Assembly: GCA_041905785.1 (NCBI GenBank)
Contig: JAYRKJ010000010.1
Span: forward strand, 62,001-126,000
DNA from: Roseateles_B sp041905785
GTDB taxonomy: Bacteria; Pseudomonadota; Gammaproteobacteria; Burkholderiales; Burkholderiaceae_C
DNA length: 64,000 nucleotides
Direction: 5' to 3'
Part shown: piece by piece, positions 10,824-18,957 of the stretch
Position numbering within the stretch: the first letter of the stretch is position 1
Layout: each line of letters opens with the position of its first letter
Notes under the pieces: generated by a model
Told to the model about the DNA's origin: nothing
The model's database searches: none
The model's input: only the letters and a program-made list of their open reading frames with translations
Translations under genes and position numbers: made by a program

Positions 10824-11041
10824 GGCGGTAACTCCGGTTTTCTTGTGATCAGCGGGCGGCCGGTGAGCCGCAGTGTGCATCTGAAGGGCTGGATGGCCTC
10901 TTGGATCCAAAGACTCAGTTCGAGTTGCAGAACAGCTTGCAAAGCGCTGACTTGAGTCCAGCGGCGCCCGAGGATCCGGCTTTGCCGGGCCTACGGTCAA
11001 CCTTGCAGGCCGCGTCGCGCCCAAGGGCTCGACTCTTCGCT
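10824..11041. other. Spacer between liuD and bioB, no gene seen
   Basis: Upstream region of liuD. It contains an isolated ACTC-N5-GAGT palindrome (10913-10925) and a segment CCGAGGATCCGGCTTTGCC (from about 10968) that resembles part of the palindromic element downstream of liuC. No convincing promoter hexamers were found. Confidence 0.4.
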
Positions 11042-11115
11042 AGGCTGGACAGGACCACTGGACCTGTCCGGTCCGGGCTCAGCCCCCTCGAGGGGGCCGG
11101 CGAAGCCGGTAGGGG
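11042..11115. repeat. GC-rich palindromic element downstream of bioB
   Basis: Contains a stem GGACAGG/CCTGTCC (11047-11069), a 14-base palindrome CCCCCTCGAGGGGG (11083-11096) and a hairpin CCGGC-GAA-GCCGG (11097-11109). It starts a few bases after the bioB stop codon as transcribed. Similar CAGCCCC-(T/G)CGA-GGGGGC blocks occur elsewhere in the window. There is no T-tract, so it is not a standard terminator. Confidence 0.7.
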
Positions 11116-11120
11116 GAGGG

Positions 11121-12221
11121 TCAAGCCGCGGCGCTGCATCCGCGCAGGGTGCCGACGGGGGCCGGCTCCGCGGCGTTGAGGCGGATCTTCGCTTCCTTGC
11201 CGTGGCCTTCCGACAGCTCCGCCTCCGTGGCGCAGTGCATGCCCAGACGGTCCAGCAGCGCGCGGTCCTTCTCGGCTTGCGGATTGGCCGTGGTGAGCAG
11301 CTTGTCGCCATAGAACATGCTGTTGGCACCGGCGAGGAAGCACAGTGCCTGCAGGCTTTCGGGCATTTCCTCGCGGCCGGCCGAGAGGCGGACCATGGCG
11401 CGCGGCATGATGATGCGGGCCACGGCAATGCTGCGCACGAACTCGAAGGGGTCCAGGGCCTGCGTGCCGGCCAGGGGCGTGCCCTCGACCTGCACCAGGT
11501 TGTTGATGGGCACGGACTCGGGATAAGGGTCCAGGTTGGCCAGCTGCACCAGCAGGCCGGCGCGTTCGCGCCGGGTTTCGCCCAGGCCGACGATGCCGCC
11601 GGAGCACACCTTGAGGCCGACATTGCGCACGCGGTCCAGGGTGTCCAGACGGTCCTGGTAGGTGCGGGTGGTGATGATCTGGCCGTAGAACTCGGGCGAG
11701 GTGTCGAGGTTGTGGTTGTAGTAGTCCAGGCCCGCGGCCTTGAGCTGCTCGGCCTGGCCGTCACCCAGCATGCCGGCGGTCAGGCAGGTCTCCAGCCCCA
11801 GGGCCTTGACCTCGGTGATCATCTCGCCGATGGCCTCCAGATGGCGCTCCTTGGGCGAGCGCCAGGCGGCACCCATGCAGAAACGGGTCGCCCCATTGGC
11901 CTTGGCAGCACGCGCGGCTTCCATCACCTCTTGCAGCGGGATCAGCTTCTCGGCCTTCAGCCCGGTGTCGAAGTGGGCCGACTGCGGGCAGTACTTGCAG
12001 TCCTCCTCGCAGCCGCCGGTCTTGATGGACAGCAGCGTGGAGAGCTGGATGGCATTGGCATCGAAGTGCTCGCGATGCACCTGCTGGGCGCGGAAGATCA
12101 GGTCGTTGAAGGGCAGCTCGAAGAGCGCCGCGACCTCGTTGACCGTCCAGGGCTTGGCGTTGCGACGCTCGGCATCGGTGGAGGGCGTCAGCGACTGGAT
12201 CTGGTTGGGGGTCTGGGTCAT
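11121..12221 (-). CDS. bioB: Biotin synthase
   Basis: 366 residues; radical-SAM enzyme that inserts sulphur into dethiobiotin to give biotin. The 4Fe-4S cluster motif CEEDCKYC (Cys71, 75, 78) is preceded by STLLSIKTGG as in all BioB proteins. YYNHNLDTSPEFY and the GGIVGLGE segment follow in the expected order. It begins 2 bases after the bioD stop codon and is the last gene of a four-gene biotin operon. Length and motifs are complete, so the enzyme should be functional. Confidence 0.98.
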   Translation of the reverse strand: MTQTPNQIQSLTPSTDAERRNAKPWTVNEVAALFELPFNDLIFRAQQVHREHFDANAIQLSTLLSIKTGGCEEDCKYCPQSAHFDTGLKAEKLIPLQEVMEAARAAKANGATRFCMGAAWRSPKERHLEAIGEMITEVKALGLETCLTAGMLGDGQAEQLKAAGLDYYNHNLDTSPEFYGQIITTRTYQDRLDTLDRVRNVGLKVCSGGIVGLGETRRERAGLLVQLANLDPYPESVPINNLVQVEGTPLAGTQALDPFEFVRSIAVARIIMPRAMVRLSAGREEMPESLQALCFLAGANSMFYGDKLLTTANPQAEKDRALLDRLGMHCATEAELSEGHGKEAKIRLNAAEPAPVGTLRGCSAAA

Positions 12222-12223
12222 GG

Positions 12224-12958
12224 TCAGGGTTCCTGGACTTGCCGCACAGCCTGCAGCAGGGCCGCTGGCATCAGCGAGAAATGCGCGGCAACGGCCGCGG
12301 GAGAAGGATCGGAAAGGCGGGGCACCTGGCCCCAGCAGGGCGCGCCCATGCGGGCGAAGCGGGCGGCCAGCGCGGCGACATTGTCCGCCACATGGGTCTG
12401 GTGCGGGTCGGCGGCATTGGCCACCCAGCCGGCCAGGCGCAGGCCGCGGGCGCGGATGGCCTCGGCCGTCAGCAGCGCGTGGTTGATGCAGCCCAGGCGC
12501 AGGCCCACGACCAGCAGCACGGGCAGGGCCAGGTCCACGGCAAGGTCGGCGGTGTCGTCATCGTCATTGAGGGGCACGCGAAAGCCGCCCACGCCCTCGA
12601 CCAGGGCCAGCTCGGCCAGCTGCGCACTGGCGCGAATCGCAGCCAGCAGCGCGTCGCGCTCCAGCGTCTTGCCCTCCAGCCGCGCGGCGATGTGCGGTGC
12701 GCAAGGCTCGCGGAACTGCATCGGGCCGATCTGCTCCAGGCTCAGGCCCAGGCGCTGGGCCGCATGCAACTGCAGCACGTCCTCATTGACCCAGCGGCCC
12801 TGCGCGTCCTGCACCTGGCCCGCGGCCAGGGACTTCACCGGCACCACGCGCGCGCCGGCTTCGGCCAGGGCATGCGTGAGCCCGGCGGTGACGCAGGTCT
12901 TGCCGATCTCGGTGTCGGTGCCCGTGATGAACAGGCCCTGCAGGCGGCCGGCCTTCAT
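12224..12958 (-). CDS. bioD: Dethiobiotin synthetase
   Basis: 244 residues; ATP-dependent carboxylation that closes the ureido ring of dethiobiotin from 7,8-diaminopelargonate. The P-loop GTDTEIGKT is at residues 13-21, followed by the substrate lysine region VVPVKSLAAGQ. A later LVEGVGGFRVPL matches the second active-site segment, where many homologues have GAGG. The start overlaps the bioF stop by four bases (ATGA), the usual sign of translational coupling. It is cytoplasmic and sits third in bioA-bioF-bioD-bioB. Confidence 0.97.
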   Translation of the reverse strand: MKAGRLQGLFITGTDTEIGKTCVTAGLTHALAEAGARVVPVKSLAAGQVQDAQGRWVNEDVLQLHAAQRLGLSLEQIGPMQFREPCAPHIAARLEGKTLERDALLAAIRASAQLAELALVEGVGGFRVPLNDDDDTADLAVDLALPVLLVVGLRLGCINHALLTAEAIRARGLRLAGWVANAADPHQTHVADNVAALAARFARMGAPCWGQVPRLSDPSPAAVAAHFSLMPAALLQAVRQVQEP

Positions 12959-14184
12959 GCTGCGGCGCGATCCATGTCGGAGGCGGCAGCCTCAAGCGCG
13001 GCCAGCAGGCGGTCCACGTCGGCCACGGAGTGCGTGGCGCACAGCGTGATGCGCAGCCGCGCCTCGCCGACGGCGACGGTCGGCGGACGGATGCCCGGCA
13101 CACGCAGCCCTTCGCGCTCCAGGCGCGCAGCCAGCTGCATCACCTCGGCATTGCCGCCCACGATCAGGGGTCGCACGGGCGTCTCGCTGGGCGCCAGGCG
13201 CCAGGGCAGGCCGCAGTGGCGCTTGAGGATGGCCTTGATGCCTTGTGCCAATTGCTGCTGCAAGGCCTTCAGGTGCTCGCGGCGCGCCTGGCCCAGCTCG
13301 CTCTCGATGAGGTCGAAGCTGGTCAGCAGGGCGTGCTCCACGGCGGGCGGCGAGGCCGTCGAGAAGATGTAGTTGCGCGCCGCCTGCAGCAGGTACTCGG
13401 TGATGGTCTCGTGGGCGACGACGAAGGCGCCGGCCAGGCCTGCGGCCTTGCCCAGGGTGCCCACGAGGATCAGGCGCTCACTGCAGAGATCGAAATGCTC
13501 CACCGAGCCCCGCCCCTGCTTGCCCAGCACGCCGAAGCCATGGGCGTCGTCGACGATCAGCCAGGCATCGAACTCCTCGGCCAGGGCCAGCAGCGCGGGC
13601 AGCGGAGCGATGTCGCCGTCCATGCTGAACACGGCGTCGGTGACGATGAGCTTCACCTTGGCGGTGCTCGCCGCCAGCAGCGTGCGCAGGCCGGCGACAT
13701 CGGAATGGCCGTAGCGCGTGGTCTTGGCGCGGGCCAGGCGCGCGCCATCGATCAGCGAGGCGTGGTTGAGGGTCTCGGAGAAGATCTCGGCCTCGACGTC
13801 GCCCAGCGCCGTCACCACGGCCAGATTGGCCATGTAGCCGGTGCAAAAGCCCAGGGCGCGGGCCTTGGGGATGTGGGGCGAGAACCAGTCGGCCAGGGTG
13901 TCGGTCACGCGCTTGTGGGCGACGGAATGGCCGCTGACCAGGGGCGAGGCGCCGCTGCCGCCGCCATAGAGCCGCGCGCCCTCGGCCAGCGCCTCGGCGA
14001 TGCGCGGATGCGCGGCCAGGCCCAGGTAGTCATTGCTGCAGAACATCAGCAGCTCGCGGGCGATGCCGTCGGCGCCGCGCACGACCTGGTGAGGCGCGGT
14101 CGGGCTTTCCGCCTCGCGCAGGAAGCGGGTCAGGGACTGCGCCTCGATGGCGCGCAGCTTGGATTGCAGGTGATCAATCAACAT
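12955..14184 (-). CDS. bioF: 8-amino-7-oxononanoate synthase
   Basis: 409 residues; PLP enzyme that condenses pimeloyl-thioester with alanine. It begins MLIDHLQSKLRAIEAQSLTR. The fold-type I landmarks are present: FCSNDYLGLAAHP near 58, DDAHGFGVLGKQGRGS around 205, and the PLP-lysine segment GTLGKAAGLAGAF around 240. The chosen ATG lies 11 bases inside the 3' end of bioA, which explains the poor ribosome site. An upstream in-frame start would put 26 residues of bioA-shadow sequence on the front. Confidence 0.96.
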   Translation of the reverse strand: MLIDHLQSKLRAIEAQSLTRFLREAESPTAPHQVVRGADGIARELLMFCSNDYLGLAAHPRIAEALAEGARLYGGGSGASPLVSGHSVAHKRVTDTLADWFSPHIPKARALGFCTGYMANLAVVTALGDVEAEIFSETLNHASLIDGARLARAKTTRYGHSDVAGLRTLLAASTAKVKLIVTDAVFSMDGDIAPLPALLALAEEFDAWLIVDDAHGFGVLGKQGRGSVEHFDLCSERLILVGTLGKAAGLAGAFVVAHETITEYLLQAARNYIFSTASPPAVEHALLTSFDLIESELGQARREHLKALQQQLAQGIKAILKRHCGLPWRLAPSETPVRPLIVGGNAEVMQLAARLEREGLRVPGIRPPTVAVGEARLRITLCATHSVADVDRLLAALEAAASDMDRAAA

Positions 14185-15583
14185 CGGAGTCTGGGAAAAG
14201 ATCGGCCAGGGTGCGACGCACCGCCCGTGCCAGCCAGGCGGCGAGCTCGGCATCCAGCACATAGGGCGGCATCAGGTAGACCGTGCGCCCGATGGGGCGG
14301 ATCAGCAGCTCATGCCGCCGCGCGGCCAGGTGGAAGGCCTCGGCAAAGCCCGCAGGCGCCTCCTCCACGTCAAAGGCCAGAATCATGCCCTGCTGGCGCA
14401 GATGGGCCACGCGGGGATGCTTCGCCAGCGGGGCAAAGGCCTCGGCCAAAAGCGAAGCCTGTTCTGCGTTGTGCTGGAGCTGGCCGGCATCGAAGCGGTC
14501 CAGCACGGCATTGGCCGCTGCACAGGCGAGTGCATTGCCGGTGTAGGAGTGCGAATGCAGGAAGCCGCGGCTGACGTCCTCGGACCAGAAGGCGCGGTAG
14601 ACGGCGTCGGTGGTGAGCACCAGCGACAAGGGCAGCGTGCCGGCGGTGATGCCCTTAGAGAGCAGGATGAAGTCGGGCCACAGGGACTGTTCGCCCCCAC
14701 GCTCGCGAGTACGCGAGCTGCCCCCCACGGGGGCTTCGCCAGCTTGGGACGGCCCGGCGCTGGCGAGCTCGCCGGCTGTCAGCGTGTGCTGCCATGCAAA
14801 GAACTGCCCGGTACGCCCGCAGCCCACGGCGATCTCGTCGGCGATCAGGTGCACGCCGAATTCGCGGGTCATCGCGCGTACCTGGCGCAGGTAGTCCGGC
14901 GAATGCATCACCATGCCGGCCGCACCCTGTACCAGGGGCTCGAGGATCACGGCGGCGATGTGGCCATGGCGCTCGGCCAGCAGCGCACGCAGCGCGGTCA
15001 GTGCGGCTGCCTCGTTGCCCAGGCGGCTGTCGGGCGAGTCCACGATGTGGGCGCGCATCAGCAGCGGGTCGTAGGCATCTCGAAAGATGGCGACGTCGGT
15101 CACGGCCAGCGCACCGATGGTCTCGCCGTGGTAGCCGTTCCTGAGGCACACGAACTCGCGCTTCTCGGCCTGGCCCAGGTTGCGCCAGCTGTGGAAGCTC
15201 TGCTTCAGCGCGATCTCCACCGCGCTGGCGCCGTCGCTGCCGAAGAAGACGTGGCCCAGCGTGCCGCCGGTGCGTGCACTCAGGCGCTCGGCCAGGCGAA
15301 TGGCGGGCTCGTGCGTGCAGCCGGCCAGCATGACGTGCGGCAAGGTGTCCAGCTGCCGCTTGATGGCGGCGTTGATGCCGGCGTCCGAATGGCCGAAGAG
15401 GTTGACCCACCAGGAGCTGTTGGCATCGAAGTAGCGGTGGCCGTCGAAGTCGAAGAGCCAGGGGCCCTCACCGCGCGCGATGGGCAGCGGCGGCACGCGT
15501 TCGGCGCGCGCCATCTGCGTGCAGGGGTGCCACACCGCGTCAAGGCTGCGGCGTTGCAGCAAATGTGTCTGGCTTGGGTTCAT
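14174..15583 (-). CDS. bioA: Adenosylmethionine-8-amino-7-oxononanoate aminotransferase with an in-frame insertion
   Basis: 469 residues; PLP aminotransferase that makes 7,8-diaminopelargonate using SAM as donor. VWHPCTQM, FGSDGASAVEIALK, LRNGYHGETIGALAVT and the PLP-lysine segment LLSKGITAGTLPLS (Lys310) are all intact. Between the conserved GRTGQFFAWQ and WPDFILLSKG blocks there is an extra about 28 residues (273-300; Gly/Ser/Arg-rich) that other BioA proteins lack. Its DNA is made of palindromes like those found in spacers of this window. GGAGAG before the ATG at 15583 decides the start. It is first in the bioAFDB operon. Activity is probable, since the insertion keeps frame and falls in a surface loop, but this is untested. 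Confidence 0.94.
   Translation of the reverse strand: MNPSQTHLLQRRSLDAVWHPCTQMARAERVPPLPIARGEGPWLFDFDGHRYFDANSSWWVNLFGHSDAGINAAIKRQLDTLPHVMLAGCTHEPAIRLAERLSARTGGTLGHVFFGSDGASAVEIALKQSFHSWRNLGQAEKREFVCLRNGYHGETIGALAVTDVAIFRDAYDPLLMRAHIVDSPDSRLGNEAAALTALRALLAERHGHIAAVILEPLVQGAAGMVMHSPDYLRQVRAMTREFGVHLIADEIAVGCGRTGQFFAWQHTLTAGELASAGPSQAGEAPVGGSSRTRERGGEQSLWPDFILLSKGITAGTLPLSLVLTTDAVYRAFWSEDVSRGFLHSHSYTGNALACAAANAVLDRFDAGQLQHNAEQASLLAEAFAPLAKHPRVAHLRQQGMILAFDVEEAPAGFAEAFHLAARRHELLIRPIGRTVYLMPPYVLDAELAAWLARAVRRTLADLFPDSDVD
14684..14767. repeat. Palindromic element inserted inside bioA, in frame
   Basis: 84 bases containing CTCGCG-AGTA-CGCGAG, GCCCCC-CA-CGGGGGC and the flanking GGCGAGCTCGCC palindrome at its edge. 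The middle block matches the CAGCCCC..GGGGGC elements found after bioB and liuC. It encodes the extra residues 273-300 of BioA without stop codons. Confidence 0.75.
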
Positions 15584-15620
15584 GCGCATCTCTCCATCCC
15601 GCGGCATCCCACCCGCACGC

Positions 15621-15695
15621 AGCCCGGAGATCCGGCTCCTCCGGGCTCTCGGGCTGACCCCTTCGAGGGGGCGCGTGCAGCGCGTACGGGGTGGT
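15621..15695. repeat. GC-rich palindromic element downstream of liuC
   Basis: A perfect 9-base stem AGCCCGGAG/CTCCGGGCT (15621-15647) is followed by CCCCTTCGAGGGGG (from 15659) and a GCGCGTGCAGCGCG hairpin. It begins right after the liuC stop codon as transcribed and lies upstream of bioA. There is no T-tract. Confidence 0.7.
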
Positions 15696-15698
15696 CCA

Positions 15699-16481
15699 TC
15701 AGCTCAGCCACGACGGCTTGGACTTGTTCAGGAAGCTCTGCACGCCTTCACGGCCCTCGGCGGAGGCGCGGATATCGGCAATGCGCCGCGCCGTGTCGTC
15801 GCGCAACTGCGGCGTGATCTCATGATGGGCGACGTCCTGGACCAGGCGCTTGCAGGCCCGCACGGCGGCCGGGCCGTTGGCGCACAGCGCGTCAAGCAGG
15901 GCCTGCACCTTGGCATCCAGCGTCTCCGGCGTGGCCAGCTCGTGCACCAGGCCCAGGCGGTGGGCCTCGGCGGCGCTGAAGCGCTCGGCGGTGACGAAGT
16001 AACGGCGCGAGGCCTGCTCGCCCAGGGCGCGAACGACATAGGGACCGATGGTGGCCGGCAGCAGGCCCAGCTTGGCCTCGGACAGGCAGAAGCCCGCGCC
16101 CTCGACCGCCACGACCATGTCGCAGACCGAGACCAGGCCCACGCCGCCCGCGTAGACGTCGCCCTGCACCCGGGCGATCACGGGCACGGGGCAGCGGTAG
16201 ATCGTCCACAGCATCTCGGCCAGGCGGCTGGCGTCGGCGTGGTTCTCGTCCCAGCTGTAGGCGGCCATGGCCTTCATCCAGTTGAGATCGGCCCCGGCGC
16301 AGAAGGCCTTGCCTTCGGCGGCGAGCACGATGGCGCGCAGGGTCAGGTCTTGCCCCAGCGTGGCGAAGGCCTGGGTCAGCTCGGCGATGACGCTCTCGTT
16401 GAAGGCGTTGCGGACGTCCGGGCGGTTGAGGGTGACGCGGGCCACGTGGCCCTCGCGTTCAATCTTGAGCGTGCTCGTCAT
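15699..16481 (-). CDS. liuC: Methylglutaconyl-CoA hydratase (enoyl-CoA hydratase family)
   Basis: 260 residues of crotonase fold. The oxyanion-hole segments are KAFCAGADLNWMKAM near 63 and VQGDVYAGGVGLVSVCDM near 105, with the catalytic-glutamate region SEAKLGLLPATIGPYV after it. It hydrates 3-methylglutaconyl-CoA to HMG-CoA, the step between the carboxylase (liuB/liuD) and the lyase (liuE), all in this window. GAGAG stands before the ATG at 16481; the frame remains open upstream through vapC but that part is shadow. The family is certain and the specific substrate rests on neighbours. Confidence 0.92.
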   Translation of the reverse strand: MTSTLKIEREGHVARVTLNRPDVRNAFNESVIAELTQAFATLGQDLTLRAIVLAAEGKAFCAGADLNWMKAMAAYSWDENHADASRLAEMLWTIYRCPVPVIARVQGDVYAGGVGLVSVCDMVVAVEGAGFCLSEAKLGLLPATIGPYVVRALGEQASRRYFVTAERFSAAEAHRLGLVHELATPETLDAKVQALLDALCANGPAAVRACKRLVQDVAHHEITPQLRDDTARRIADIRASAEGREGVQSFLNKSKPSWLS

Positions 16482-16494
16482 GTGCGTTCTCTCG

Positions 16495-16896
16495 TCAGTG
16501 CTTCCAGACCTTGAGGCCGCGGTGGACCTCCAGGGCGTCGAAGTCGCGGTCCTTGTGCAGCAGGGCGTAATCGTTCTCGATGCAGAAGGCGGCCAGCAGC
16601 ACGTCAATGGGGCTGCGCACCGTATAGCCCTGGGCGCGCAGGCTGCGGTAGTGATCCACGGCGGCCATGGCCAGGGCCTCGCCGCCGGTGGGCTCGATGG
16701 CCAGGCTCTGCATCAGCAGCGTCGCCTGCCGCAGTTCGCGCGGATGGCGGAATCCGCGCAGCACCTCGAACAGCACCAGGTCGGGCACGACCAGGCGCAG
16801 CTCGCCCTGCTCCAGCAGCGCGGCCAGTTGGTCGACGGCCGGGTGCGCGGCACCCGAGAAGAAGTCGATCCAGACGCTGGAATCAACGACCAGCAC
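16495..16896 (-). CDS. vapC: VapC-type PIN-domain ribonuclease toxin
   Basis: 133 residues starting from GTG. MLVVDSSVWIDFF gives the first catalytic Asp (Asp5), then Glu44 in VLFEVLRG, Asp98 in SPIDVLLAAF and Asp116/118 in HKDRDFD, the full acidic set of PIN nucleases. Such toxins cleave RNA, often tRNA or rRNA, when released from their antitoxin. The GTG overlaps the end of vapB by 14 bases, which couples toxin to antitoxin translation. A longer ATG start at 16974 would only add Pro/Arg-rich shadow residues. The gene ends 13 bases before liuC. Confidence 0.9.
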   Translation of the reverse strand: MLVVDSSVWIDFFSGAAHPAVDQLAALLEQGELRLVVPDLVLFEVLRGFRHPRELRQATLLMQSLAIEPTGGEALAMAAVDHYRSLRAQGYTVRSPIDVLLAAFCIENDYALLHKDRDFDALEVHRGLKVWKH

Positions 16897-17137
16897 GGCG
16901 TTGCCCCGGCGCGGGTTCGTGGACGGCCAGCGGCGTGGACTCGGGTACGGCGGCCCAGTCCACGTCATCGCCACCTTCCCACTTGAGCTTGCCGCGCCAC
17001 TTCAGCAGCTCACGGTAGGCCGCCTGGCGCGCCAGCAGCTTCAGCCCGGCCTCGACCGCCTCCTTCTTGGTCTTGAAGGGGCCGGCCTGCAGCGCTTTCG
17101 CCATCAGCTCGTCATCGATTTCGATATTCGTGCGCAT
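16883..17137 (-). CDS. vapB: VapB-type antitoxin (ribbon-helix-helix like)
   Basis: 84 residues. MRTNIEIDDELMAKALQAGP followed by KTKKEAVEAGLKLLARQ is the standard N-terminal DNA-binding strand and helices of type II VapB (VapB/AntA family) antitoxins. The C-terminal part (WEGGDDVDWAAVPES) would wrap the toxin. It precedes and overlaps vapC. The start at 17137 matches the family start; the frame is open nine codons upstream but that part runs through the inverted repeat. Confidence 0.9.
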   Translation of the reverse strand: MRTNIEIDDELMAKALQAGPFKTKKEAVEAGLKLLARQAAYRELLKWRGKLKWEGGDDVDWAAVPESTPLAVHEPAPGQRRAGR

Positions 17138-17178
17138 GATGTGTACGTTTTCCCGAATGAGCACACATTGTATACATC
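17138..17178 (-). promoter_or_regulatory. Candidate vapBC promoter/operator
   Basis: Between the liuB stop and the vapB ATG there are 39 AT-richer bases bounded by an inverted repeat, GATGTGTAC (17138-17146) and GTATACATC (17170-17178), with one mismatch. On the minus strand GTATAC lies where a -10 could be. VapBC complexes typically repress their own promoter through such repeats. Confidence 0.6.
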
Positions 17179-18784
17179 ACATGCGGAAGACGCCGAACTT
17201 GGCGTCCGGGATGGGGGCATTCAGCGAGGCGGAGAGGCCCAGCGCCAGCACGCGGCGCGTGTCGGCCGGGTCGATGACGCCGTCGTCCCACAGCCGGGCG
17301 CTGGCGTAATACGGGTGGCCCTGATCCTCGTACTGCTGGCGGATGGGCGCCTTGAAGGCTTCCTCTTCCTCCGCGCTCCACTGGCCGCCCTTGGCCTCGA
17401 TGCCGTCACGCTTGACCGTGGCCAGCACGCTGGCCGCCTGCTCGCCGCCCATCACCGAGATACGGGCGTTGGGCCACATCCACAGGAAGCGCGGGCTGTA
17501 GGCGCGGCCGCACATGCCGTAGTTCCCGGCGCCGAAGGAGCCGCCGATGATCACGGTGAACTTCGGCACGTTGGCGCAGGCCACGGCCGTCACCATCTTG
17601 GCGCCGGCGCGGGCGATGCCCTCGTTCTCGTACTTGCGGCCGACCATGAAGCCGGTGATGTTCTGCAGGAAGACCAAGGGGATCTTGCGCTGGCAGCACA
17701 GCTCGATGAAGTGCGCACCCTTGTTGGCGCTCTCCGCGAAGAGGATGCCGTTGTTGGCGACGATGCCCACGGGCATGCCCTCGATGTGGGCGAAACCGCA
17801 GACCAGGGTGTTGCCGTAGCGGGCCTTGAACTCGTCGAACTCGGAGCCGTCCACAATGCGGGCGATGACCTCGCGCACATCGAAGGGCTTGCGGGTGTCC
17901 GTGGGGATCACGCCGTGCAGCTCGGCCGGGTCGAAGAGCGGCGCACGGGCAGGCTGCAGGCGCAGGGGCTGGGGCTTGCTGCGGTTCAGGCTGGCGACCA
18001 CGTTGCGGGCCAGGGCCAGGGCATGGGTGTCGTTCTCGGCCAGGTGGTCGGCCACGCCGGAGAGGCGGGTGTGGACGTCACCGCCGCCCAGGTCCTCGGC
18101 GCTCACCACCTCGCCGGTGGCGGCCTTCACCAGCGGGGGGCCGCCCAGGAAGATGGTGCCCTGGTTCTTGACGATGATGGTCTCGTCGCTCATGGCCGGC
18201 ACATAGGCGCCGCCGGCCGTGCAGGAGCCCATCACCACGGCGATCTGCGGGATGCCCTGGGCCGAGAGGTTGGCCTGGTTGTAGAAGATGCGGCCGAAGT
18301 GGTCGCGGTCCGGGAAGACCTCGTCCTGGTTGGGCAGGTTGGCGCCGCCGGAGTCCACCAGGTAGACGCAGGGCAGTTTGTTCTGCTCGGCGATTTCCTG
18401 GGCGCGCAGGTGCTTCTTGACGGTGACGGGGTAGTAGGTGCCGCCCTTGACGGTAGCGTCATTGCAGACGATCACGCACTCCACGCCATTGACGCGACCA
18501 ATGCCGGCGATCATGCCGCCGCCAGGCGCGGCGTTGTCGTACATATTGAGGCCAGCCAGGGGCGCGATCTCCAGGAAGGGCGTGCCGGGGTCCAGCAGCA
18601 TCTCCACGCGTTCGCGCGGCAGCAGCTTGCCGCGGGCCGTGTGCTTGGCGCGCGCCGCCTCGCCGCCGCCCTCGGCGATCTTGGCCAGGCGCGCATTGAG
18701 GTCGGCGATCAGGGCCTGCATGGCCTCGGCATTGGCTTTGAAGTCAGCCGAGCGCGCGTTGAGCTTGCTTTGCAGCACGGACAT
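17177..18784 (-). CDS. liuB: Methylcrotonoyl-CoA carboxylase, carboxyltransferase beta subunit
   Basis: 535 residues. It carries the carboxyltransferase features of the MCC/PCC beta family: MLLDPGTPFLEIAPLAGLNMY near 60, GGGMIAGIGRVNG after it, and FLQNITGFMVGRKYE plus IIGGSFGAGNYGMCGRAY in the C-terminal half. It transfers the carboxyl group from biotin on LiuD to 3-methylcrotonyl-CoA. It is the first gene of the minus-strand liu cluster and faces a TetR regulator across 173 bases. liuA (isovaleryl-CoA dehydrogenase), which often precedes it, is absent from the window. Confidence 0.96.
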   Translation of the reverse strand: MSVLQSKLNARSADFKANAEAMQALIADLNARLAKIAEGGGEAARAKHTARGKLLPRERVEMLLDPGTPFLEIAPLAGLNMYDNAAPGGGMIAGIGRVNGVECVIVCNDATVKGGTYYPVTVKKHLRAQEIAEQNKLPCVYLVDSGGANLPNQDEVFPDRDHFGRIFYNQANLSAQGIPQIAVVMGSCTAGGAYVPAMSDETIIVKNQGTIFLGGPPLVKAATGEVVSAEDLGGGDVHTRLSGVADHLAENDTHALALARNVVASLNRSKPQPLRLQPARAPLFDPAELHGVIPTDTRKPFDVREVIARIVDGSEFDEFKARYGNTLVCGFAHIEGMPVGIVANNGILFAESANKGAHFIELCCQRKIPLVFLQNITGFMVGRKYENEGIARAGAKMVTAVACANVPKFTVIIGGSFGAGNYGMCGRAYSPRFLWMWPNARISVMGGEQAASVLATVKRDGIEAKGGQWSAEEEEAFKAPIRQQYEDQGHPYYASARLWDDGVIDPADTRRVLALGLSASLNAPIPDAKFGVFRM

Positions 18785-18819
18785 GGTGTCTCCTGACGGT
18801 CAGGGTGCGGAGCCTGATC

Positions 18820-18832
18820 TGAGTCAAGCTCA
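18820..18832. promoter_or_regulatory. Candidate TetR operator, liuB-proximal copy
   Basis: TGAG-N5-CTCA palindrome 36 bases upstream of the liuB ATG. A second copy of the same pattern lies before the divergent tetR gene; the two 15-base sites (CTGAGTCAAGCTCAA and TTGAGCCCAACTCAG) are near reverse complements. Confidence 0.55.
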
Positions 18833-18922
18833 ATTCATCATGTGAAACCCATTGAATCGTGTTCGCAGGGCTCGCGAAGCCGTGAGGATACGACAGAGGA
18901 AAGACCCCAGCAAGCAGGACTT

Positions 18923-18935
18923 GAGCCCAACTCAG
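18923..18935. promoter_or_regulatory. Candidate TetR operator, tetR-proximal copy
   Basis: TGAG-N5-CTCA palindrome 23 bases upstream of the tetR ATG, placed to affect the regulator's own promoter or its leader. Confidence 0.55.
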
Positions 18936-18957
18936 AATTTGGCGGAGAATAAGGCGC

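Noticed and set aside
10913..10925. ACTC-N5-GAGT palindrome upstream of liuD as a further TetR site
   Set aside because: The half-sites are in the opposite sense to TGAG-N5-CTCA, so it does not match the two sites next to tetR.
16896..16974. ATG start for vapC upstream of the GTG
   Set aside because: It would add 26 Pro/Arg-rich residues lying in vapB's other frame and move the PIN-domain Asp far from the N-terminus.
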